64,000 nucleotides of DNA from NCBI RefSeq assembly GCF_005221305.1, contig NZ_CP039887.1:806001-870000 (forward strand), written 5' to 3'. The first letter of the stretch is position 1; each line of letters opens with the position of its first letter. Source of the stretch: Neisseria subflava. GTDB lineage: Bacteria > Pseudomonadota > Gammaproteobacteria > Burkholderiales > Neisseriaceae. Under the pieces are notes generated by a model. The model had not been told where the DNA came from, did no database searches, and saw nothing but the letters and a program-made list of their open reading frames with translations. Positions 46,135 through 55,185 of the stretch are shown here, in pieces. A program made the position numbers and the translations under genes.

Positions 46135-47016
46135 TTAAGCCACGAAATCCAACCCTATGTCCAGCGAACAGCTGCTGTGGGTCAGATAGCCGAGGGCGAT
46201 GCCATCCACGCCGGTTTGTGCCACGCGCTTCAGGCGGTCGAAGCCGATGCCGCCCGATGCTTCGCAATAGATGGTGTGTGTGTGGGCGGTTTGTGTGTGG
46301 CAGCGGTTTGCCGCTTCTTTCAAGGTTTCGTCGTCCATGTTGTCCAGCAAAATCCGTTCTGCGCCCGCTGCGATGGCTTCGTCCAGTTGTGCCAACGTGT
46401 CCACTTCGATTTCTACACAAGTCAACGGTCCGACCGCCTGTTTTGCCTGCCGAACTGCTTGGGCGATGCTGCCGCAATAGGCGAGGTGGTTGTCTTTGAT
46501 GAGCACGGCGTCGTCCAAGCCCATGCGGTGGTTCACGCCGCCGCCCGCCCTGACGGCGTATTTTTGCAGGACGCGCAGCAGGGGGATGGTTTTACGGCTG
46601 CACACGATGTCCACATTGTAACCATCAACTTCGGCTACTGCGCGAGCGGTAGCGGTGGCGATGCCGCTCAGGTGCGTGAGGTAGTTGAGCGCGGTGCGTT
46701 CGGCGGCGAGCAGCGCGCGGGCGTTGCCTTCGACGGCGGCAAGCGTCTGACCTGCGCGGACGGCTTGCCCGTCGTGGATTTCGGCTTGGAAGCGGACGGA
46801 CGGATCCATCGTCTGAAAGGCGAGGCGTGCCAAGTCCATGCCGGCGATGACGCCGTTTTCGCGGCTGACGAGGAAGAGTTTGGCGGTTTTATCGGGGGCG
46901 ATAACGGCGGCGGACGTAATGTCGCTACGCCTACCCAAATCTTCGCTCAAGGCTTGTTCTACCATGGGACGCAACAGGGTATCGGGTAGAGAAAGAAGAT
47001 TGTTTTCAGACGACAT
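46135..47016 (-). CDS. nadC: Nicotinate-nucleotide pyrophosphorylase (quinolinate phosphoribosyltransferase)
   Basis: Converts quinolinate and PRPP to nicotinate mononucleotide, the third step of de novo NAD synthesis. The 293 residues match the family. Visible are LNYLTHLSGIAT, the substrate-binding RKTIPLLRVLQKYAVRAGGGVNHR, the KDNH segment (LIKDNHLAYCG) and IYCEASGGI. It sits downstream of nrtR on the minus strand with a 76-base gap, so it is probably in the same regulon. Confidence 0.96.
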   Translation of the reverse strand: MSSENNLLSLPDTLLRPMVEQALSEDLGRRSDITSAAVIAPDKTAKLFLVSRENGVIAGMDLARLAFQTMDPSVRFQAEIHDGQAVRAGQTLAAVEGNARALLAAERTALNYLTHLSGIATATARAVAEVDGYNVDIVCSRKTIPLLRVLQKYAVRAGGGVNHRMGLDDAVLIKDNHLAYCGSIAQAVRQAKQAVGPLTCVEIEVDTLAQLDEAIAAGAERILLDNMDDETLKEAANRCHTQTAHTHTIYCEASGGIGFDRLKRVAQTGVDGIALGYLTHSSCSLDIGLDFVA

Positions 47017-47092
47017 TAAGGTTCCTTTGTTGGAAAAATATTGATATTGCCCCGATGAGGCAAAATTTAATTTGAGGCCGTCTGAAAATCAG

Positions 47093-48031
47093 TTAGCGGC
47101 TACCCAGCGGCAGTCCGATATCAGAAATCAGCTGATCGGGCAGGACGTCGTCGCGGAAGCGGTAAAGCTGCGCGGGACGGCCTTTGCTGCCCGATACGCC
47201 GGTATCCGACGGCTCGATGAGGTTTTGCTGCTGAATCTGGCGGCGGAAGTTTTGCTTGTGCAGCAATCTGCCGCTGATGGCTTCGACGCTGTTTTGCAGT
47301 TGCAGCAGCGTGAATTCGGGCGGCATCAGTTCGAAAATCACGGGGCGGTATTTGATTTTGGCGCGCAGGCGGGACAGGGCGGTCGCCAGTACGCGGCGGT
47401 GGTCGTGGCGCATGGGCTGTCCCGTGAGCGCGAAGTCGAAGTTTGCCTGCGGCTCGGCGGCTTCCGCTATCAAGCCGCTTTCATACAACATTTCATAGCG
47501 TTGCAAAACGTATTCTTCCGACCAGTTTTCCGGTTCGACCCCCCAACACAAATGAATGCGCTTGAGCCGCTTTTGGCGGACTTCCTCCGTGTCCGCCGAG
47601 TTTGCCCAAATGCGCAGGTGGCTGACGATGGCGTCGCGCTGCCCGCCGTCGGTGCGCAAGTCTTCCCACGGGAAATAGTCGTAGCAGTCCTGCCATTTCG
47701 CATCCGGGTGCAGGATGCTGTCGGCTGCCTCGCGCACCAGCCCCAGATAGCTGACGTACAAGACGGGCATGCCGTGTTCGTTGCGGCGGTGGGTGTCGAC
47801 AAAGGTGTAAAGCTGTTCCACATAGCCCATAGGCTGCGAAGTCTGCTTGGCGACCCACAGCTTCACGCCCGCCTGCAGGGAATTGCGCAGGGGGGAGAGC
47901 GGGCCGTTGGGCAGGAGCGTGCCTTGGGCGACGGTCAACACCCGCAGGCCGCCGTCGGTAACGGCAATCAATACGGGAACCAGCTCGACGATGCTTTGCG
48001 GCGGGGCTTCGGCTTCGGGGTAGGCGTCCAT
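47093..48031 (-). CDS. nrtR: NrtR-type NUDIX-domain regulator of NAD synthesis
   Basis: Protein of 312 residues from the ATG at 48031 (MDAYPEAEAPP); a TTG at 48073 is an alternative. The N-terminal part (about 15-175) is NUDIX-like (VPVLIAVTDGGLRVLTV, HGMPVLYVSYLGLVRE) but lacks a recognisable full catalytic Nudix box, as in ADP-ribose-sensing NrtR repressors. The C-terminal part (FELMPPEFTLLQLQNSVEAISG, KQNFRRQI, GRPAQLYRF) is the NrtR winged helix. Its place between nadC and the divergent nadA-nadB, next to a palindrome, supports the call. Confidence 0.82.
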   Translation of the reverse strand: MDAYPEAEAPPQSIVELVPVLIAVTDGGLRVLTVAQGTLLPNGPLSPLRNSLQAGVKLWVAKQTSQPMGYVEQLYTFVDTHRRNEHGMPVLYVSYLGLVREAADSILHPDAKWQDCYDYFPWEDLRTDGGQRDAIVSHLRIWANSADTEEVRQKRLKRIHLCWGVEPENWSEEYVLQRYEMLYESGLIAEAAEPQANFDFALTGQPMRHDHRRVLATALSRLRAKIKYRPVIFELMPPEFTLLQLQNSVEAISGRLLHKQNFRRQIQQQNLIEPSDTGVSGSKGRPAQLYRFRDDVLPDQLISDIGLPLGSR

Positions 48032-48141
48032 GCTCGGCTTTCTGCGGGTGGGAAAGGCTTTATTGTAAACCAAAGCGGTTTGTCGGAACGAAGCGGGTCG
48101 GTTTTGCGGTATCTCAAACCTGTTTTCAGACGACCTTGCAC

Positions 48142-48164
48142 ATTATACTCAATTTGAGCATAAT
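48142..48164. promoter_or_regulatory. Palindromic operator, likely NrtR site
   Basis: A 23-base palindrome with arms ATTATRCTCAA and TTGAGYATAAT; only one pair besides the centre departs from symmetry. It lies between the divergent nrtR-nadC and nadA-nadB units, 69 bases before nadA. The arms resemble NrtR operators in overall layout. Regulation of both directions by NrtR is inferred. Confidence 0.65.
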
Positions 48165-48232
48165 ATAAAACTATTTCAAAATATAAACGGCAAACCTTCA
48201 TGCCGTCTGAAAACAAGCTACAAGGAAACATC

Positions 48233-49345
48233 ATGCAAACCGCCGCCCGCCGCTCGTTCGATTACGATATGCCCCTCATCCAAACGCCGACTTCCGCCTG
48301 CCAAATCCGTCAGGCGTGGGCGAAGGTTGCCGACACACCCGACCGCGAGACGGCAGGTCGTCTGAAAGACGAAATCAAGGCTTTGCTGAAGGAGAAAAAC
48401 GCGGTCTTGGTGGCGCATTATTATGTTGATCCGCTGATTCAGGATTTGGCTTTGGAAACGGGCGGATGTGTGGGCGATTCGCTGGAAATGGCGCGCTTCG
48501 GTGCGGAACACGAAGCCGGTACGCTGGTGGTGGCGGGCGTGCGCTTCATGGGTGAGAGCGCGAAAATTCTCTGCCCTGAAAAAACGGTGCTGATGCCTGA
48601 TTTGGAAGCGGAATGTTCTTTGGATTTGGGTTGTCCCGAAGAAGCGTTTTCAGCGTTTTGCGACCAACACCCCGACCGTACGGTGGTGGTGTACGCCAAC
48701 ACTTCCGCCGCCGTGAAAGCGCGTGCCGATTGGGTGGTAACGTCTTCGGTGGCGTTGGAAATCGTGTCGTATCTGAAATCGTGCGGCGAGAAACTGATTT
48801 GGGGGCCCGACCGCCACCTCGGCGACTACATCCGCCGCGAAACGGGCGCGGATATGCTGTTGTGGCAGGGTTCGTGCATCGTCCATAACGAATTCAAAGG
48901 TCAGGAATTGGCGGCGTTGAAGGCGGAGCATCCCGATGCAGTGGTGCTGGTTCATCCCGAATCGCCGCAAAGCGTCATCGAACTGGGCGACGTGGTCGGC
49001 TCGACCAGCAAACTGCTCAAAGCCGCCGTATCGCGCCCTGAAAAAAAATTCATCGTGGCGACCGATTTGGGCATCCTGCACGAAATGCAAAAGCAGGCGC
49101 CCGACAAAGAATTTATCGCCGCACCGACGGCGGGCAACGGCGGAAGCTGCAAAAGCTGCGCGTTCTGCCCGTGGATGGCGATGAATTCGCTGGGCGGCAT
49201 CAAATACGCCCTGACAAGCGGACGTAACGAAATCCTGTTGGACAGAAAGCTGGGCGAAGCCGCCAAACTGCCTTTGCAGCGTATGCTCGACTTCGCGGCA
49301 GGGCTGAAGAAAAAAGATGTGTTCAACGGCATGGGCCCCGCCTGA
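48233..49345 (+). CDS. nadA: Quinolinate synthase
   Basis: 4Fe-4S enzyme joining iminoaspartate and dihydroxyacetone phosphate to quinolinate. I start at 48233, behind CAAGGAAA, rather than at 48200, which lies inside a DUS. The product has 370 residues. The substrate segment VAHYYVDPLIQDLA is near residue 62; cluster cysteines are in PDLEAECSLDLGCP and in the C-terminal GGSCKSCAFCPWM. It heads the nadA-nadB operon. Confidence 0.96.
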   Translation: MQTAARRSFDYDMPLIQTPTSACQIRQAWAKVADTPDRETAGRLKDEIKALLKEKNAVLVAHYYVDPLIQDLALETGGCVGDSLEMARFGAEHEAGTLVVAGVRFMGESAKILCPEKTVLMPDLEAECSLDLGCPEEAFSAFCDQHPDRTVVVYANTSAAVKARADWVVTSSVALEIVSYLKSCGEKLIWGPDRHLGDYIRRETGADMLLWQGSCIVHNEFKGQELAALKAEHPDAVVLVHPESPQSVIELGDVVGSTSKLLKAAVSRPEKKFIVATDLGILHEMQKQAPDKEFIAAPTAGNGGSCKSCAFCPWMAMNSLGGIKYALTSGRNEILLDRKLGEAAKLPLQRMLDFAAGLKKKDVFNGMGPA

Positions 49346-49396
49346 TTTTCCGTCCATATTGCCGTTTCAGACGACCTCTCAAACAAGGACAACACC

Positions 49397-50905
49397 ATGC
49401 AAACCGATTGCGACGTATTGATTGCCGGAAACGGGCTGGCGGCACTGACGCTCGCCCTGTCGCTGCCTGAATCGTTCCGCATCGTCATTTTGTGCAAAAA
49501 CCGGCTGGACGACACCGCCAGCCGTCATGCACAAGGCGGGATTGCGGCGGCGTGGTCGGGAGAGGACGACATCGAAAAACACGTTGCCGATACCTTGGAA
49601 GCGGGCGCGGGCTTGTGTGACGAAGCCGCCGTCCGCACCATCCTGTCGCAGGGCAAACCGGCAATCGAATGGTTGCTGGCGCAGGGCGTGGCGTTCGACC
49701 AAAATAATAACGACCTGCACCTGACGCGCGAAGGCGGGCATACCTGCCGCCGAATCGCCCACGTCGCCGATTACACGGGTGAAGCCGTCATGCAGAGCCT
49801 GATTGTCCAAATACGCCGCCGCCCGAACATCCGCGTTTGCGAGCGGCAGATGGCGTTGGACATTCAAACCGAATCAGGCGCGGCGTGCGGACTGACCGTC
49901 CTCGACTGTCGAACGCAAGAAACCTACCGCATCCGCGCCCGCCATACCGTACTCGCAGGCGGCGGCTTGGGGCAGATTTATGCCGCCACCACCACGCCGC
50001 CCGAATGCACGGGCGACGCCATCGCCATGGCGATACGCGCAGGCTGCACAGTTGAGAACCTCGAATTTATCCAATTCCACCCCACAGGCTTGGCAAGGTC
50101 GTCTGAAAACGGCCGCACCTTCCTGATTTCCGAAGCCGTGCGCGGCGAAGGCGGCATCCTGACCAACCAATCGGGTGAACGGTTTATGCCGCATTACGAC
50201 TGCCGAGCCGAACTTGCGCCGCGCGACATCGTTGCCCGCGCCATCGCCGCCGAAATCGCCAAACAAACGCAAGACTTCGTCTCGCTCGACATCAGCCATC
50301 AACCCGCAGAGTTCGTCCGCCGGCATTTCCCGTCCATCCATCGGCACTGCCTGTCCCAATGCGGTTTGGACATTACGCGCCAAGCCATCCCCGTCCGCCC
50401 CGTGCAGCACTACACCTGCGGCGGTATCCAAACCGACCCCTGCGGCAGAACCTCCCTGCCGCAGCTCTACGCCTTAGGCGAAACCGCCTGCACCGGACTG
50501 CACGGAGCCAACCGCCTCGCCAGCAACTCCCTGCTCGAATGCGTCGTGACCGCCAGACTTGCCGCCCAAACCATCGCAGACAGACATGCGTTCCAAACCG
50601 AACCGTCTCAAAGGCCGTCTGAACGCTCCTCCGTCGAAACAGACATCTTTTCAGACGGTCTCCAAAACGCATTCAGCCGCCATACCCTGCAAGCGTTCAA
50701 TCAACGCCATCTGGGCATTCTCCGCAACGATACCAACCTACACCGCGCCATCGCCCAACTGCGGCTTTGGAAGCAAAACCAAACCGAGCCGCACACCGCG
50801 TCCGAATACGAAAACCGCAACCTGCTCGAATGCAGCCTCGCCGTCGCCCAAGCCGCATACAGGCGGAGACAGAACATCGGAGCACATTTTAATAATGATT
50901 GTTAA
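49397..50905 (+). CDS. nadB: L-aspartate oxidase
   Basis: FAD enzyme that oxidises L-aspartate to iminoaspartate, the substrate of NadA. The 502-residue product has the dinucleotide motif IAGNGLAALTLALSLP at 10-25, RHAQGGIAAAW near 45, HYTCGGIQTD near 340 and HGANRLASNSLLECVV near 375, as in the succinate dehydrogenase/aspartate oxidase family. It follows nadA by 51 bases. The linker near residue 400-420 is encoded across two DUS sequences (near 50610 and 50649). Confidence 0.95.
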   Translation: MQTDCDVLIAGNGLAALTLALSLPESFRIVILCKNRLDDTASRHAQGGIAAAWSGEDDIEKHVADTLEAGAGLCDEAAVRTILSQGKPAIEWLLAQGVAFDQNNNDLHLTREGGHTCRRIAHVADYTGEAVMQSLIVQIRRRPNIRVCERQMALDIQTESGAACGLTVLDCRTQETYRIRARHTVLAGGGLGQIYAATTTPPECTGDAIAMAIRAGCTVENLEFIQFHPTGLARSSENGRTFLISEAVRGEGGILTNQSGERFMPHYDCRAELAPRDIVARAIAAEIAKQTQDFVSLDISHQPAEFVRRHFPSIHRHCLSQCGLDITRQAIPVRPVQHYTCGGIQTDPCGRTSLPQLYALGETACTGLHGANRLASNSLLECVVTARLAAQTIADRHAFQTEPSQRPSERSSVETDIFSDGLQNAFSRHTLQAFNQRHLGILRNDTNLHRAIAQLRLWKQNQTEPHTASEYENRNLLECSLAVAQAAYRRRQNIGAHFNNDC

Positions 50906-51107
50906 GGCTGATAGTGAAAACATTTCTCCAATAAATAATGTCATTGGAAACTAAAATGCAGGGATTGACAGTAGTAATAAGTGATAATAACTAATCAACA
51001 AAGGTCTTTGCATTTTGTAGAGAGAAAAAAATAGGATTAATGAAATAAGACTATCTGAACAATTTTGAATAAGTTCAAACAAAGTTAGCACAATTCACTA
51101 TCTTTTC

Positions 51108-51434
51108 CCTACCCTATTTTGTCAGACTACAATTGATAATAGAGTCACAGTAAAATTAAATGGCCGAATTTCTATTAAAACCTATTGATTTTATAATAAA
51201 AATTGGAGTACTATTGACCTACTCTATAGTAGTATCATTAATTCTCATTTAACATATAGGAACAGAAAGCGGAATTTGTAGAAGAATAGGAAAAAGGAAA
51301 ATGATTTATATTATGTTAAATTTATAAGTCTAATATTTTTAGTTTGCTAGTTCCTGTTTCTCTTAATTCTACAATTACTTACAGAATTCAAAAATAAAAA
51401 GGCCGTCTGAAAGGTTTTTCAGACGGCCTTTTTT
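51108..51434. repeat. Long AT-rich intergenic repeat, copy B
   Basis: Partner of 31660-31971, aligned in patches over about 320 bases and ending in the same CTTACAGAATTCAAA and DUS stem. It lies between nadB and the IS-disrupted ygiD. The segment 50906-51107 shows no gene. Confidence 0.65.
51396..51434. terminator. Strong DUS hairpin at the end of repeat B
   Basis: AAAAAGGCCGTCTGAAA pairs with TTTCAGACGGCCTTTTTT, perfect stem with a T-run on either strand. Confidence 0.75.
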
Positions 51435-51512
51435 CTTTTTCAAAGAGTGGACAAATTTCAAAGAAGTGTTTTATAAATCATCTTCAAAATCCAAACGCTT
51501 GTTCTATCCTAA

Positions 51513-51587
51513 TCATTTATATTCAAAGATTACAAGCTCAATCTCATCCTCGCCAATAGAGATAGCGTTTTTATATGGACACAAGAT
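51513..51587 (-). pseudogene. Possible 25-codon gene remnant
   Basis: Read on the minus strand this gives ILCPYKNAISIGEDEIELV followed by IFEYK and a stop, which looks like the end of a real acidic protein. It begins right after a DUS, with no start codon. Family unknown. Confidence 0.3.
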
Positions 51588-51639
51588 GCCGTCTGAAACA
51601 ATATCACGCTATTCATAAAGTGAATCAATTTTTTCCTTT

Positions 51640-52052
51640 TTATCCCATTAAAACCGACGTCATACTAAGCGATCCCACAATCAAATTATCATTGAAAAAC
51701 GTAATAGGATCATCCGGTTCGCGTAATGCCATAATGTAAAGCAAGGGCAAGTAATGATCCGGCGTTGGCACAGAAAGCTCGGCCTTTTCGCCTAACTGAT
51801 CATAATGCACCAAAGTTTCATCATCTCGTGTTGCAATCGCCTGATTGACTGTTTCCCTAAAAGCAAACGCCCAGTCATATCCTGCACCGATTTTGTCGAT
51901 ATGTTCCCAGCTTATCGCCCTCAGATTATGCACAATATTGCCGCTGCCGATAATCAGCACGCCTTGTTCTCTTAAAGCAGCTAATTTTTTCGCCAAATTG
52001 AAATGCCATTCTGCCGATTGCAAACGGTTAAGACTCAGTTGCACCACGGGAA
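51640..52052 (-). pseudogene. ygiD: 3' half of a ygiD/DODA-type extradiol dioxygenase
   Basis: About 137 codons: PVVQLSLNRLQSAEWHFNLA, the family segment IIGSGNIVHNLRA with a catalytic His, PTPDHYLPLLYIMAL with another, and the end SLSMTSVLMG. The complete family protein has about 260 residues; the N-terminal half, with further metal ligands, is missing at the IS end. YgiD proteins are zinc-dependent 4,5-DOPA-extradiol-dioxygenase-like enzymes. This copy is inactive by truncation. Confidence 0.85.
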
Positions 52053-52878
52053 TGTAGGAAAGCGTTGCGTTGTTTACACCACAGGTTGAGAATGAAGCCT
52101 GCAAGACCTCAAACGGCGTATCGCCGTTCAAACTGCGGTGCGGCTTCACAGTGTTATAGAAATTAACAAAGCGGCACAACTCCTTTCGCCGGTGTTCCGG
52201 ACTGTCAAACAACTGTTTCTCATGCCACATCTCCATCAGGGTGCGGATAACCCGTTCCGCCTTACCGTTGGTCTGCGGACGGGCAACCCGGGTAAACTTT
52301 TGACCAATCCCGTTCTCATAACAGGCTACACTGAAAGCATGGTTGGCCGAGCCTTTGTATTCCGTACCGTTGTCGGAGTAAACGCACTCAATCAGGTATG
52401 GACAGGGATCAATCAGGTGTTCGGTCAGAAACTTGGCGGCACTGTCTGCGGTTTTGTCCGGCAAAATGGCGGCGTATAGCTCCCTTGAGAAATCGTCGAT
52501 GGCGACAAACAGGTAATCCCGATTATCGGTGGCTTTCTGCCCTTTGAGCAGCGGCAGCCGTTCGGTGTCGAGATGTACCAGCTCTCCGGGGTAGGATTTA
52601 TTGTAGCGTTTGGCCTGCCTTTTGAGTTTTTCCTGAATGCCGCGTTCTACCTTGGCCAGGCGTTTCATTCCGTACTTTGCCTGTTTGAAACGGTTGTTGG
52701 TACTGGTTTGGGGTTTGAGCAGTCTGCCCCTTGCGGCTTTAAGTGCGCGGTAAATGGTGACGCGGCTGACTTGGTAGCGGCGTGCCAGGGAGGTTACGCT
52801 TTCCTTCCCCTGCGCGTAGGCCAGCCAAATGGCTTGGCGGTGGTGCGGGGTGAGTCGGGTGTTTTTGTGCATGTTCAT
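51640..52878 (-). CDS. IS481-family transposase, read in frame into ygiD
   Basis: An open frame of 412 residues. The first 275 or so are a DDE transposase: helix-turn-helix LARRYQVSRVTIYRALKAA near 30-50, catalytic triad in LVHLDTERLP, YSDNGTEYKGS and QTNGKAERVIRTL, then NFYNTVKPHRSLNG. The start at 52878 has AGGAGAA upstream. The IS carries no stop before its end, so translation passes through the inverted repeat (GVNNATLSY) into ygiD at PVVQLSL. Some IS481 relatives take their stop codon from the target site; here the junction supplies none. Confidence 0.85.
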   Translation of the reverse strand: MNMHKNTRLTPHHRQAIWLAYAQGKESVTSLARRYQVSRVTIYRALKAARGRLLKPQTSTNNRFKQAKYGMKRLAKVERGIQEKLKRQAKRYNKSYPGELVHLDTERLPLLKGQKATDNRDYLFVAIDDFSRELYAAILPDKTADSAAKFLTEHLIDPCPYLIECVYSDNGTEYKGSANHAFSVACYENGIGQKFTRVARPQTNGKAERVIRTLMEMWHEKQLFDSPEHRRKELCRFVNFYNTVKPHRSLNGDTPFEVLQASFSTCGVNNATLSYIPVVQLSLNRLQSAEWHFNLAKKLAALREQGVLIIGSGNIVHNLRAISWEHIDKIGAGYDWAFAFRETVNQAIATRDDETLVHYDQLGEKAELSVPTPDHYLPLLYIMALREPDDPITFFNDNLIVGSLSMTSVLMG

Positions 52879-52928
52879 GTTTCAGTATTCTCCTGGAAAT
52901 ACTGTAAACAACGCGACAATTTCCTACA
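52053..52928 (-). mobile_element. IS481-family insertion sequence, 876 bp
   Basis: The ends are imperfect inverted repeats of about 26 bases beginning TGTAGGAAA and containing GCGTTGTTTACA. The sequences just outside (GGGAA at the left, GCGGT at the right) do not match, so no target duplication is visible. The two flanks are different broken genes (ygiD and hsdR), so this copy marks a deletion or recombination junction and not a simple insertion. Confidence 0.85.
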
Positions 52929-54266
52929 GCGGTCGATTATTATCGCTTAATTAAAGCCAAAAATTCCGGGCTGAAGCTGACTGCCCTTTTCGATCCGAAT
53001 ATTCTTAACGATAGTCAAGGCAACGATAAGGAAGAATGGATTGCCGAAATTTTGAATGATTATAACGCCCAGTTTGGCACAAGCTTCGGCTACGCCACTT
53101 ATTCCCGATTTAAAACGGATTTGTCGGATAGGTTGTCGCATATCAATGCGTATAAGAGAATTAAATCCGACGAGCAGCTGGATTTGTTGATTGTGGTCGA
53201 TCAAATGCTGACAGGCTTCGACAGCAAATGGCTCAATACGCTCTATCTAGACAAAATTTTGGATTACGCCAACTTGATTCAGGCATTTTCCCGCACTAAC
53301 CGCTTATGTGACAAAACCGATAAGCCTTTTGGTTTAATCCGCTATTACCGCAAGCCGCATACGATGCAACGCAATATTGAGCGAGCCGTAAAACTTTATT
53401 CGGGCGACCGTCCAATGGGGCTGTTTGTAGATAATTTAGATAAAGTTATCGACAAAATGAATGTCTGTTTTGCCGATATTGCCGATATTTTTAAATGGGC
53501 AGGATTAGAGGATTTTTCAAAAAAACCTAATGATACAACCTCATGCGCAAAGTTTGTCAAACTATTCAATCAGCTCAATGAGCACTTACAAGCTGCCCGG
53601 CTCTTGGGCTTTTCTTGGGAAAAATCAAGCTATGACGTGGTACAGGAAGACGACAGCGTGATCACTGCCACACTCAATTTCGATCAAGAGACCTACGATA
53701 AACTGCTGGCTCGTTATAAAGATTTGTTTAAAGAAAGTCCAAGCAATGGTGGCGGTAGCGATGATGTGTCATTTGATTTGCGTTCGCACATCAACGAAAT
53801 CGAAACCGATAAAATTGATCAAAATTATATGAATGCCCGTTTTGAAAAATGGCTTAAAACCATCGGCGGCACAGAAGAAGCTGCTGCACTCGAGGAGCTA
53901 CACCACTCTTTTGCTACGCTTTCTAAAGAAGATCAAAAATTTGCTGAGTTGTTTTTACACGATGTGCAATCCGGCGATATCAAGCTTGATTCAGATTTAG
54001 CATTAAGTGATTACATCACCACGTACAAACAAAAAGATGCCAATGATAAGGTGCTAAAAATAATTAAAGATTTAGGGCTAGATGGAGATTTGCTACGTGC
54101 AATGCTGGCAAGAAAATATACCAGCGAAAATTTGGACTTAGGCAGACTAAATGACCTAAAAGAAACAGTCGATAGGGAAAAAGCCAAAGTTTATTTTAAC
54201 GAAGACCGTATATTTTATTTAAATATACGGATTGATGAATTTCTAAGGGAACTAATTACAAGATAG
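52929..54266 (+). pseudogene. hsdR: 3' part of type I restriction subunit HsdR
   Basis: The frame is open from the IS edge (AVDYYRLIKAKNSGLKLTALF) to the stop, about 445 codons; the ATG at 53052 is internal. QLDLLIVVDQMLTGFDSKWLNTLYLDK and LIQAFSRTNRLCDKTDKPFG are helicase motifs V and VI of HsdR, followed by the C-terminal helical domain that binds the methylase. Motifs I-IV and the nuclease domain are missing, and no hsdM or hsdS lies nearby. Without these it cannot cut DNA. Confidence 0.85.
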
Positions 54267-54345
54267 TTATTACCTATTGAAAGATATTAAATAATCATCA
54301 AGTTAGCATATCTCTACCTAAACATTAGTTCCCTTACTGATCCAA

Positions 54346-54927
54346 CTACAAAGGTTGGGCCAAATCGTTTTCCGTGTTGTAGCTGATAAAATCCTGTTCA
54401 TGAGGGAAATGGACAACCCGCGCGCGCTGTTGCTGCAGCCAGCCGCGGATGCTGCGCATTCCTGAATAAAGGTATGGCACGGTGCTTTGCAGGATTTGCG
54501 GCCGGATAAACATCACGCTGTAATGCGGTCTGGCAGGGGTCTCCACATAAAACGCATTGCACAATGGCGTGCGCCGCGCGATGGTTTCAAACTGGGAAAC
54601 CAAGTTTTCCGGCAAACGCGGCATATCGCAGGATACGATAAGTAGCCAATCGGCCGTGGCAATTTGCAAATCGTTGGCGGCAGTACACAAAGCAGCTAAA
54701 GGGCCGTAATGCTGCCATTGGCGCGCATCCGAGAAAACGTGTGCGCTGCGTTGTGCGTAAGATTCAAGATTACGGTTGGCACTGATGGCGATATGGCTGA
54801 CTTGGGGGCGGATTTTTTCGATAACATGATCTATCAAGGCTTTGTTGTGCCATTGCACCAACCCCTTATCGACACCTCCCATCCGGCTTCCCTGCCCGCC
54901 GGCCAATATCAGTGCGAAAATTTTCAT
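54346..54927 (-). CDS. mobA: Molybdenum cofactor guanylyltransferase
   Basis: Attaches GMP to molybdopterin to form the cofactor of DMSO-reductase-type enzymes. I start at 54927 (MKIFALILAGGQGSRMGGVDKGL), with AAGGAC upstream; an ORF extension to 54969 has no such site. The product has 193 residues. LAGGQGSRMGGVDKG is the GTP-binding loop and VSCDMPRLP the metal-binding aspartate segment. Monocistronic, minus strand. Confidence 0.92.
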   Translation of the reverse strand: MKIFALILAGGQGSRMGGVDKGLVQWHNKALIDHVIEKIRPQVSHIAISANRNLESYAQRSAHVFSDARQWQHYGPLAALCTAANDLQIATADWLLIVSCDMPRLPENLVSQFETIARRTPLCNAFYVETPARPHYSVMFIRPQILQSTVPYLYSGMRSIRGWLQQQRARVVHFPHEQDFISYNTENDLAQPL

Positions 54928-55185
54928 TTTGGTAGTCCTTTGCGAAGCAGAGTATGGAGTATGGTTCAAGATGTTGTGTTTATTGGATAAGTTTCAAGGT
55001 TTCAGGCCGTCTGAAACCTTATTTTTATGATTTAATTCACTTGAGATGAATTTTATCATAACATGATTTTACATTAAACCCCTGTTTTTTCTTATCATAA
55101 CCATACAATTATTTTAGACAGGTTGTTTATAGACCGAAAGAATGATATTTTTATAAGATTGTCGGATTAGTTCCCTGCGTGCTTT

